Shown here: piece by piece, positions 6,389 through 11,394 of the stretch | Numbering within the stretch: position 1 is the stretch's first letter | Layout of the letters: each line of letters begins with the position of its first letter | Source of the DNA: Dehalococcoidia bacterium | Lineage (GTDB): Bacteria > Chloroflexota > Dehalococcoidia > GIF9 > AB-539-J10 | Length of the DNA: 11,394 bases | Reading direction: 5' to 3' | Assembly: GCA_030626915.1 (NCBI GenBank) | Contig: DAOUTC010000024.1 | Span: forward strand, 1-11,394 | The notes under the pieces: model-generated | The model's input: the letters and a program-made list of their open reading frames with translations, nothing else | The model's database searches: none | Told to the model about the DNA's origin: nothing | Translations under genes and position numbers: made by a program

Positions 6389-7608
6389 CGCTGCCTTTGC
6401 CCTCCCTCCACCATCTCTAGAAAGCTCTCAAATAGATACATATTATCCTGAGGTCCGGGGGAGGCTTCGGGGTGGTATTGAACGGATAGAAGGAGTAAAT
6501 CACGATGCCACAAACCTTCCACCGTGCCATCGTTCAGGTTTACATGGCTGACCTCCAGCCCCCCTTTTAAGGTATCAGCGTCTATGGCATAGCCATGATT
6601 TTGAGCCGTGATATATACCTTGCCCGTAGCCAAATCACGAACTGGATAACTGCCATGGTGTCCAAATTTGAGCTTGAAGCTCTTAGCTCCCAGGGCTTGT
6701 CCCATCAGGTTTTGCCCCAGTCCAAGGCCCATAATCGGCTTCTTGCCTAGAAGTTCTCTCACTGTCTCCACTATGTAATCAAGGAGAGCTGGATTGCCGG
6801 GGCCTGGTGAGAGAAGAATTCCATCGGGATTTAAGGTTAAAACGTCCTCTGCTGAAGTAGTGCAGGGAACGACTATCACCCGACAGCCAAGCTGGCTCAA
6901 AATACGCAGCATGCTGTATTTCAAGCCTAAATCAACAACTACCATGTTAAGATTGCTTCGTCGCTTACGCTCCTCGCAATGACGAGGCGAAGCAGCTTGC
7001 AATGACAGGCAGGCAGCAAGACCCTTCGGTCGCCCCATTCCCTTAAAATGACAGGAGGCGGAGGGTTCAGAGCTTTGGCTGGCAATGACAGGCTTACCAG
7101 GTTGCCATTCATAGGGCTTTTCAGTACTAACCTGATGCACAAAATCAATCGAGTCATATTTAGCTGAGGCTTTTAGCTCCTTTAATGCCTCCTCAGCCGT
7201 CATTTCCGAGCTAATCACTCCCATCATCACTCCACCTGAGCGTATGTGCCGCGTTAAAGCACGAGTATCTATCTCGCTAATGCCGGGAACGCCATTTTCT
7301 TGCAGAAACTTATGTAAAGTAGTGCTGCTCTGCCAGTGGCTGGGTTGGAGACAATACTCTCTAACCACCAAACCCCTGACCTGAATTTGCCTGGACTCGA
7401 AATCGGTTTCGTTTATGCCATAATTGCCCATGAGGGGATAAGTGGGCACTAAAATCTGACCGGCATAGGAAGGGTCAGTTAACATTTCCTGATAGCCAGT
7501 CATACCAGTGTTAAACACCACTTCGCCACAGGCAATAGTCTCAGCACCAAAAGAATAGCCTTCATAAACTGAGCCATCTTCCAGAACCAAAATTGCTTTC
7601 TTAGTCAT
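6385..7608 (-). CDS. carA: Carbamoyl-phosphate synthase small subunit CarA, lacking the nucleophile cysteine
   Basis: CarA normally hydrolyses glutamine and channels ammonia to CarB. The N-terminal CarA domain (AILVLEDGSVYEG, FNTGMTGYQEMLTDPSYAGQ) and the class I amidotransferase domain (LLSPGPGNP, QNHGYA, QYHPEASPGP) are clear, and the late His and Glu of the triad are kept. The nucleophile elbow, normally GICLGHQ, reads GLGLGQN: residue 296 is glycine (codon GGA at 6721-6723). The neighbouring His and Gln are also changed. Glutaminase activity is therefore doubtful, and an ammonia-using enzyme like mammalian CPS1 is plausible. At 407 residues it carries a repeat-derived insert at about 173-221, between the two domains. 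The start chosen is ATG 7608 by family similarity (MTKKAILVLEDG), overlapping the pyrC stop by 8 nt. GTG 7641 and ATG 7632 in the repeat are alternatives, the latter with GGTGAGG upstream. Confidence 0.95.
   Translation of the reverse strand: MTKKAILVLEDGSVYEGYSFGAETIACGEVVFNTGMTGYQEMLTDPSYAGQILVPTYPLMGNYGINETDFESRQIQVRGLVVREYCLQPSHWQSSTTLHKFLQENGVPGISEIDTRALTRHIRSGGVMMGVISSEMTAEEALKELKASAKYDSIDFVHQVSTEKPYEWQPGKPVIASQSSEPSASCHFKGMGRPKGLAACLSLQAASPRHCEERKRRSNLNMVVVDLGLKYSMLRILSQLGCRVIVVPCTTSAEDVLTLNPDGILLSPGPGNPALLDYIVETVRELLGKKPIMGLGLGQNLMGQALGAKSFKLKFGHHGSYPVRDLATGKVYITAQNHGYAIDADTLKGGLEVSHVNLNDGTVEGLWHRDLLLLSVQYHPEASPGPQDNMYLFESFLEMVEGGQRQR
6406..6433 (-). repeat. carA 3'-end segment copied at the TA-module borders
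   Basis: This is the coding stretch for FESFLEMVEG near the carA C-terminus. On the minus strand it reads ATTTGAGAGC then TTTCTAGAGATGGTGGAG. Near copies lie at 5686-5703 and 5165-5192, with a fragment at 5144-5160. As the only copy inside a conserved gene, it is the likely source. Confidence 0.75.
6946..7092 (-). repeat. In-frame compound repeat insert of carA (about 147 bp)
   Basis: Codes for about residues 173-221, including VIASQSSEPSASCHFKGMG and RHCEERKRRSNLN, between the linker EWQPGK and the first strand of the amidotransferase domain (MVVVDLGLKYS). The plus strand shows agattgcttcgtcgcttacg, then ctcgcaatgacgaggcgaag, then ttgcaatgacagg, then acccttcggtcgcccc, then aaaatgacaggaggcg, then ggcaatgacagg. 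At 147 bp it preserves frame. Confidence 0.85.
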
Positions 7609-8974
7609 GGTGAGATTCTTCGCTTCGCTCATCACCCTCACCTACATCCTCTCCTATAAGGAAAAGAGACTTCATTACATGAGAGGACAGGGACTCGTCC
7701 CTATAAGCTATCCTGCCATCAACTATAGTGACCATCACTTTGCCCTTAAACTGGTAGCCTTCAAAGGGGGTATTCTTACCCTTAGAGGCAAAACTGCTGC
7801 TGTTTACTACCCATTCTCGATTGGGGTCGAATATGGTGATGTTGGCTGGAGAGCCTGCTTTCAAAGTACCTAATTCACTTTTGCCAATAATTTTCGCCGG
7901 CTCACAGCTTAGCTTGGAAATCAGTGTGCTTAAATCTATTTCCCCATTATGCACCAGGCTCATAACACAGCCCAGAGCAGTTTCAAACCCGCTAATGCCA
8001 AAGGCAGCTAGCTCTAGATAGCATTTTTTGTCCTTCAGGGTATGTGGAGCATGGTCGGTAGCAATAGCATCAATTACCCCCTCCTTGAGACCCACAATCA
8101 AGCACTTTATGTCATCTTCAGTGCGCAGAGGTGGATTCACCTTAGCGTTGGCATAGGCAAGCTCCTCAGTCAAGGTTAGATGGTGCGGGGTAACTTCAGC
8201 AGTAACCAGAATTCCCTTCTCCTTAGCCTGGCGTATAAGCTCCACGGAGCCACAGGTGCTTACATGAACAATATGAATTCTAGCTCCAATTAGTTTTGCC
8301 ACAGCCAGGTCACGAGCTACCATTATCTCCTCGCTCGCTGCTGGAATTCCCTTTAATCCCAGCCTGGCAGATACCCTGCCTTCATTTATAATCCCTCCCC
8401 GGCTTAGTTCCTTATCCTCACAGTGGTCTATAATTGGTAAGCCCAGCCTGTGGCTACACTCCAGAGCACACCTCATAACTTGCAAATTGGACACCGGCTC
8501 ACCATCATCGCTAAAGCCAACTACTCCAGCTTCAGCTAACTCAGCCATAGGGGAAATTTCCTCGCCTTTCCTCCCTTTGGTGACGCAGCCTATAGGCAGG
8601 ACATGAACAACACCCTCCCTGCTGGCTTTTGCTTTCACCCAATCCACCCGAGCCCGATTATCCAGGGGTGGATCCGTGTTCGGCATGCAGCAGACGGTGG
8701 TGAAGCCGCCTATAGCGGCCGCCTTTGTTCCCGTGGCAATAGTCTCCTTATCCTCAAAGCCTGGCTCTCTAAGGTGACAGTGAAGGTCTATAAAGCCAGG
8801 GCAAACAACCAGCCCTGTGGCATCAAGTTTTTTAGCCTGGTCAGCGGTAACACTGCCTCCCACCCGCACAATCTTGTGGTCAGCCACAAGTAAATCACCA
8901 ACCTGGTCTATATTCTGGCCGGGGTCAATTATGCGGCCATTATGGATAAGCAAGGGAAAAGACTCATGCTTCAT
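7601..8974 (-). CDS. pyrC: Dihydroorotase PyrC (class I, amidohydrolase)
   Basis: PyrC cyclises carbamoyl-aspartate to dihydroorotate, the third pathway step. The amidohydrolase metal motif DLHCHLREPG (His65, His67) is present. So are FSDDG (Asp156/157), the metal-ligand histidines in IDHCED (His184) and IVHVST (His237), and ATDHAPH with the catalytic Asp307. This is the class I pattern, related to the long DHOases rather than the short E. coli PyrC. Conserved sequence ends with VDGRIAYRDE. The last 30 residues (428-457, including EDVGEGDERSEESHH) are encoded partly by dispersed repeat DNA, so the native stop was probably replaced. It starts at ATG 8974, overlapping the pyrB TGA as ATGA. No Shine-Dalgarno is evident there, so translation is probably coupled. 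The end overlaps the carA start by 8 nt. Confidence 0.96.
   Translation of the reverse strand: MKHESFPLLIHNGRIIDPGQNIDQVGDLLVADHKIVRVGGSVTADQAKKLDATGLVVCPGFIDLHCHLREPGFEDKETIATGTKAAAIGGFTTVCCMPNTDPPLDNRARVDWVKAKASREGVVHVLPIGCVTKGRKGEEISPMAELAEAGVVGFSDDGEPVSNLQVMRCALECSHRLGLPIIDHCEDKELSRGGIINEGRVSARLGLKGIPAASEEIMVARDLAVAKLIGARIHIVHVSTCGSVELIRQAKEKGILVTAEVTPHHLTLTEELAYANAKVNPPLRTEDDIKCLIVGLKEGVIDAIATDHAPHTLKDKKCYLELAAFGISGFETALGCVMSLVHNGEIDLSTLISKLSCEPAKIIGKSELGTLKAGSPANITIFDPNREWVVNSSSFASKGKNTPFEGYQFKGKVMVTIVDGRIAYRDESLSSHVMKSLFLIGEDVGEGDERSEESHHD
7604..7662 (-). repeat. Repeat at the pyrC/carA junction, coding for both
   Basis: The plus strand reads gtgagattcttcgcttcgct, then catcaccctcacctacatcc, then tctcctataagg. 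It fuses the ATTCTTCGCTTCGCTC family with the CCCTCACC...CTCTCC family. It is translated as the PyrC tail DVGEGDERSEESHH and, in another frame, as MRVMSEAKNLT upstream of the carA start. It also contains GGTGAGGGTGATG, a potential ribosome-binding site and start codon. Confidence 0.7.
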
Positions 8975-10371
8975 TTAACGTAGCTGCTGGGCTTGAACCC
9001 TCGAGCCTGAGCCTCTGCTTCAGAATCGAAAATAACCAGCTTTTCTGGCTTAATCTTTCTAATCCACCTGCTGCTACTACTATGATATTTCTTGTTCTCC
9101 AACTTCCCTTCATGCCAATCTGTGCTAGCGATATACCCGGGCTGAATTTCATGTTCACAGTAGACGCAACTCAATGTTAAAGGCTTAAGGTTGGCTATTT
9201 TGAACTCAGGCTTTATATACCTCATCTCAGTTTCCTGGTTTGTCACGCATCTTGGATTACAGCATCTGAGCCCCGAATCTCGCTGGTAAACAGGATAGTC
9301 CACACAGGGAACAAAGGAATACTCATCTTCCTCAGGGATGGTAACTTCCTTAGCTCCTAGCAGCAGGGCTATGAGCGCCATTCTGACCGGCACCCCACGA
9401 GCGGCTTGCCTGAAATACATACTTCTGGGGTCGCCATCCACCTCATAGGCTAACTCGTCAACTCGGGGCAGCGGGTGCATAACCAGAGTCCTCTTAAACT
9501 TCTTCTTCTTCAGCAGTTCCTTATCCACCACCGGGTAGTCCTTATCTATCCCCTGCTCCTCCGCTCGTGCCTGCCTTTCTTTCTGCAGCCTGGTAACATA
9601 AAGGGCGTCAACCCCGGCCTTCAGCTCCACCTCGATACTGATATCAGGTATCATGGTCAGTTGGTGCGGAATACTGGGAGTTACGTATATAGCATCTACA
9701 GGAAATAAACCTTTCTCACTTACTCGGTCCAGAGCTTCATACTTTTTCAGCTTACCTTTGTATCTGGTAGCCAGTTTCCTCAGGACATGCTCAGGCATCT
9801 CCAGCCCGGGGCAGGGATGGAAAAGGATGGTAGCACCGAACCTGGCCAGCGCATAGGCCAGGGAATGTATAGTTCGTCCGTATTTCAAGTCCCCCCACAA
9901 GGCAATTCTCAGCCCCTTAATGCTTTGCCTCTCCTTTCTGAGAGTATAAAGGTCACACAAAGTTTGAGTGGGATGCTCATGACCTCCGTCACCGGCATTT
10001 ATCACCGGAACTCCAGCATAGTTGGCCACCACTTTAGCTGCCCCCTCCCAGGGATGCCTGATGACGATTATGTCGGCGTAACTGCCCACCACTTTCGCCA
10101 TATCAGCAATGCTTTCACCTTTAGCTAGAGAGGTGGCACCTATATCCACCGCACTTATGACCCTCCCACCCAGCCTGTTCATGGCAGTCTCAAAGGACAG
10201 CCGCGTCCTGGTGCTGGGCTCAAAAAACAGGCTGGCCATAATTTTCCCCTGGCACAAATTACACTGCTGACTCATTGAATCCGACATTTCATCTGCCAGG
10301 GAAAACAGCGCCTCGATTTCCCCATTGGATAAATCGTCTATGGTTACCAGGCTTCTATTTGCCACACTCAT
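8971..10371 (-). CDS. pyrB: Aspartate carbamoyltransferase PyrB with fused PyrI-like zinc domain and degenerate zinc-ribbon tail
   Basis: PyrB joins carbamoyl phosphate and aspartate. Active-site residues of the E. coli catalytic chain are all visible (numbering from the upstream TTG; subtract 4 for this start): STRT 57-60, Lys88 in SLAKGES, Arg109 in IRHPWEG, HPTQ 137-140, Arg170 in GRT, then TRLQ and HPLPR. The catalytic part ends near residue 345 from ATG 10371. It is followed by Cys370-x4-Cys375 and Cys402-x2-Cys405 (RCCNPRC, SCVYCEHE), which match the zinc domain of regulatory chain PyrI. No PyrI allosteric domain precedes it. A last motif, KYHSSSSRWIRKIKPEKLV through EAQARGFKPSSYV, resembles Ada/nuclease-tail zinc motifs but has Ser for Cys. 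ATG 10371 fits the family start better than TTG 10383; neither has a strong ribosome-binding site. Confidence 0.95.
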   Translation of the reverse strand: MSVANRSLVTIDDLSNGEIEALFSLADEMSDSMSQQCNLCQGKIMASLFFEPSTRTRLSFETAMNRLGGRVISAVDIGATSLAKGESIADMAKVVGSYADIIVIRHPWEGAAKVVANYAGVPVINAGDGGHEHPTQTLCDLYTLRKERQSIKGLRIALWGDLKYGRTIHSLAYALARFGATILFHPCPGLEMPEHVLRKLATRYKGKLKKYEALDRVSEKGLFPVDAIYVTPSIPHQLTMIPDISIEVELKAGVDALYVTRLQKERQARAEEQGIDKDYPVVDKELLKKKKFKRTLVMHPLPRVDELAYEVDGDPRSMYFRQAARGVPVRMALIALLLGAKEVTIPEEDEYSFVPCVDYPVYQRDSGLRCCNPRCVTNQETEMRYIKPEFKIANLKPLTLSCVYCEHEIQPGYIASTDWHEGKLENKKYHSSSSRWIRKIKPEKLVIFDSEAEAQARGFKPSSYVK

Positions 10372-10375
10372 CTTA

Positions 10376-10435
10376 AAAATCAAAATTCAAAATTACCTTT
10401 GCCTTTTGCTTTTTACATTTTGATTTTCTTTTATT
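10376..10435 (-). repeat. AT-rich repeat spanning the PyrR tail and pyrR-pyrB gap
   Basis: A-rich DNA reading AATCAAAATGTAAAAAGC, AAAAGGCAAAGG, then TAATTTTGAATTTTG on the minus strand. It supplies the last residues of PyrR (KENQNVKSKRQR), its stop codon and most of the spacer before pyrB. It is a diverged relative of the AT-rich tail of carB and of DNA at 11244-11345. Confidence 0.6.
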
Positions 10436-10953
10436 GTCACCTTATCTATACCATCGCTTTCCTGCAATTGAACCTTTATCTTCTCACTTCTGGAGCTGGG
10501 TATATTCTTACCCACATAATCAGCTCGAATGGGTAGCTCCCTATGACCACGGTCCACCAGCACAGCCAACTGGATGGACTGGGGACGTCCCAGAGCTATG
10601 ACAGCATCCATAGCTGCCCTGATGCTCCGCCCGGTATATAGCACGTCGTCAACCAGTACCACATGTTTATCAATGATGTCGGTGGGAATATCAGTGCCTT
10701 GCAGCTCTGGTTTGCGCTCCAGTTCAGAAATATCGTCACGATAAAGAGCAAAATCCAGAGCCCCCACAGGTACAGAGAGCGATTCCAAACTCTGAATTTT
10801 AGCTGCTAACCTTCGGGCTAAAGGCACTCCCCGGGTCCGCAGGCCCACAAGCACAATGTCTTCGGCACCTTTATTTCTTTCCAGTATCTCGTGAGCAATG
10901 CGAGCTATAGCCCGACTTATATCCTCGGAGGTCATGAGGACTTTTTCAGGCAT
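10393..10953 (-). CDS. pyrR: Bifunctional pyr operon regulator / uracil phosphoribosyltransferase PyrR
   Basis: PyrR is an RNA-binding attenuation protein of the phosphoribosyltransferase fold; many members also make UMP from uracil and PRPP. The 186-residue protein shows ISRAIARIAHEILERNKG near the N-terminus, GLRTRGVPLARRL, GALDFALYRDD, and the PRPP-binding VVLVDDVLYTGRS (98-110). RELPIRADYVGKNIPSSRSE follows. Length is normal apart from a few repeat-derived residues (NVKSKRQR) at the end. The start is ATG 10953, set by a perfect AGGAGGT (10961-10967) at 7-nt spacing. A GTG in frame at 10989 would lie inside the attenuator and adds non-family residues. PyrR is first in the operon and its own leader carries the matching RNA site. 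Confidence 0.97.
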   Translation of the reverse strand: MPEKVLMTSEDISRAIARIAHEILERNKGAEDIVLVGLRTRGVPLARRLAAKIQSLESLSVPVGALDFALYRDDISELERKPELQGTDIPTDIIDKHVVLVDDVLYTGRSIRAAMDAVIALGRPQSIQLAVLVDRGHRELPIRADYVGKNIPSSRSEKIKVQLQESDGIDKVTIKENQNVKSKRQR

Positions 10954-10954
10954 T

Positions 10955-10986
10955 AAAAAAACCTCCTGCGAACTGGCAAGAGGTTT
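10955..10986 (-). terminator. pyr attenuator terminator, also hiding the pyrR Shine-Dalgarno
   Basis: The leader RNA forms an 11-bp stem, AAACCTCTTGC / GCAGGAGGTTT, with one G-U pair and a 6-nt loop CAGTTC. The T-run continues for four more bases. This has intrinsic-terminator form. The 3' arm contains AGGAGGT, the pyrR ribosome-binding site, so the closed hairpin would also block translation. Its 5' arm and loop (10973-10983) are complementary to the antiterminator arm at 11028-11038. Confidence 0.8.
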
Positions 10987-11027
10987 CACTCAGAGGTTCT
11001 ATTATTATATTTTGCTGTAACATCTCT

Positions 11028-11060
11028 CCCCTTACCAGCCTCACTGGACTGATTTAAAGG
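11028..11060 (-). promoter_or_regulatory. PyrR-binding anti-antiterminator and antiterminator 5' arm
   Basis: The minus strand at 11037-11050 reads AGTCCAGTGAGGCT, matching every position of the PyrR-binding consensus ARUCCNGNGAGGYU. It lies in a stem with AUCAG/CUGGU and CCUU/AAGG arms (11030-11060) and the typical bulge. The overlapping CTGGTAAGGGG (11028-11038) can instead pair over 11 positions, including two G-U pairs, with CCTCTTGCCAG (10973-10983). That pairing disrupts the terminator. In Bacillus, UMP-bound PyrR stabilises the first fold and so favours termination. Confidence 0.92.
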
Positions 11061-11068
11061 TTTAATTA

Positions 11069-11097
11069 ATTCTAGCATGCTTATAAAATTAATGCAA
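11069..11097 (-). promoter_or_regulatory. Main pyr operon promoter
   Basis: TTGCAT (11092-11097) and TAGAAT (11069-11074) on the minus strand are separated by 17 nt, close to the sigma70 consensus. The expected start near 11062 lies directly at the 5' base of the PyrR-binding stem-loop, as expected for an attenuated pyr leader. That positional fit adds weight to the match. Confidence 0.75.
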
Positions 11098-11104
11098 CTT
11101 TTGA

Positions 11105-11123
11105 GGCGGGGGTGAACCCCGCC
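11105..11123. repeat. GC hairpin upstream of the operon promoter
   Basis: GGCGGGG-gtgaa-CCCCGCC is a perfect 7-bp stem with a 5-nt loop. It sits between the promoter and the right inverted repeat. It could be a palindromic repeat or part of an upstream terminator; no T-run is present on either strand. Confidence 0.55.
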
Positions 11124-11150
11124 ACTACGGTTTATGAGTTTGTAGTCTGT

Positions 11151-11218
11151 AGGGTCGGGGCTTGTCCCCGACCTACTTCAATAAAATTCTAATATCTAAG
11201 CTCCAAATCCTAAACAAA
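11151..11218. repeat. Right copy of the 68-bp operon-flanking inverted repeat
   Basis: Reverse complement of 32-99 with two mismatches. It contains the hairpin GTCGGGG-cttgt-CCCCGAC at 11154-11172. The AT-rich part extends outward as variants of tttaggattt. It lies outside the pyr promoter. Confidence 0.85.
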
Positions 11219-11394
11219 TCCTAACAAATATCAAGAATCAAAGATGAAAAATTAAAATTACAATTCAAAATGTAAAAGGGCTTTACTAAACTGATTTTTA
11301 ACTTTTGCTCTGTCATTTTGCATCTTGCTTTTTGCTTTTTGACTTTCGTTTACCGTTTAGCATTTAGAATTTTGTGCTTAGGATTTAAGGGATA
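11219..11394. repeat. AT-rich repetitive intergenic DNA, no gene seen
   Basis: This stretch is low-complexity A/T DNA built from variants of the same family that forms the CarB and PyrR tails. It contains aaaattacaattcaaaatg (near 11254) and, in inverted sense, tgatttttaacttttgct (near 11292) and ttgctttttgctttttgac (near 11323). It ends in another aggattta-type word. No ORF with a ribosome-binding site is seen. It probably continues beyond the window. Confidence 0.55.

Noticed and set aside
6715..6730. CarA cysteine loss as a sequencing error
   Set aside because: Cys to Gly needs two base changes and neighbouring residues also differ, while the frame and flanking motifs are intact.
10372..10383. 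PyrB start at TTG 10383
   Set aside because: TTG adds only four residues from AT-rich repeat DNA and has no better ribosome-binding site than ATG 10371. It cannot be fully excluded.
10954..10989. Longer PyrR from GTG 10989
   Set aside because: The extra 12 residues are encoded by the attenuator hairpin and are not family-like. ATG 10953 has a perfect AGGAGGT at the right distance.

Overview
The window is almost entirely one pyrimidine-biosynthesis operon read from right to left on the minus strand. In transcription order it runs pyrR, pyrB, pyrC, carA, two toxin-antitoxin modules (an RHH antitoxin/PIN toxin pair, then hicAB), carB, pyrK, a 46-codon ORF made of repeats, and yjbQ. Enzyme identities rest on visible catalytic motifs. 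The organism is probably an uncultured bacterium of the Chloroflexota/Dehalococcoidia type. That is an inference from the PyrR-attenuated operon, the moderate GC content and the dense translated repeats of the CHSERGEES / RHCEERKRRSNL style. It is not proven here.

Regulation is unusually readable. A sigma70-like promoter (TTGCAT, 17 nt, TAGAAT) lies at 11069-11097. The predicted transcript starts directly with a PyrR-binding stem-loop whose loop matches the known PyrR consensus. An 11-bp antiterminator pairing and a terminator hairpin follow. The terminator also buries the pyrR Shine-Dalgarno sequence. This is a complete three-state PyrR/UMP attenuator, so PyrR should control the genes behind it. 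A second, weaker promoter candidate overlaps the carA stop codon and could let the toxin-antitoxin genes escape that control.

CarA and CarB would make carbamoyl phosphate, PyrB carbamoyl-aspartate and PyrC dihydroorotate. PyrK would pass electrons from a PyrD that is not in the window. Three enzyme oddities stand out. CarA has glycine where the glutaminase nucleophile cysteine should be. PyrB carries a fused PyrI-like zinc domain without the PyrI nucleotide-binding domain. PyrB also ends in a degenerate Ada/nuclease-tail-like zinc motif whose cysteines are replaced.

The second theme is repeats. At least six segments of 39-147 bp, built from two repeat families, sit in frame inside pyrK, carB and carA. 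A further copy forms the C-terminus of PyrC and the start region of carA. An AT-rich family forms the C-terminal tails of CarB and PyrR. Three tandem 42-bp units fill the pyrK-yjbQ gap and themselves encode a 14-residue periodic ORF. Both TA modules are bounded by copies of the carA 3' end. A 68-bp near-identical inverted repeat brackets the whole operon (32-99 and 11151-11218).

Non-genic stretches: positions 1-140 hold the left inverted repeat. Positions 10954-11394 hold the attenuator, the promoter, two GC hairpins, the right inverted repeat and AT-rich repeat DNA. No gene is seen in either.
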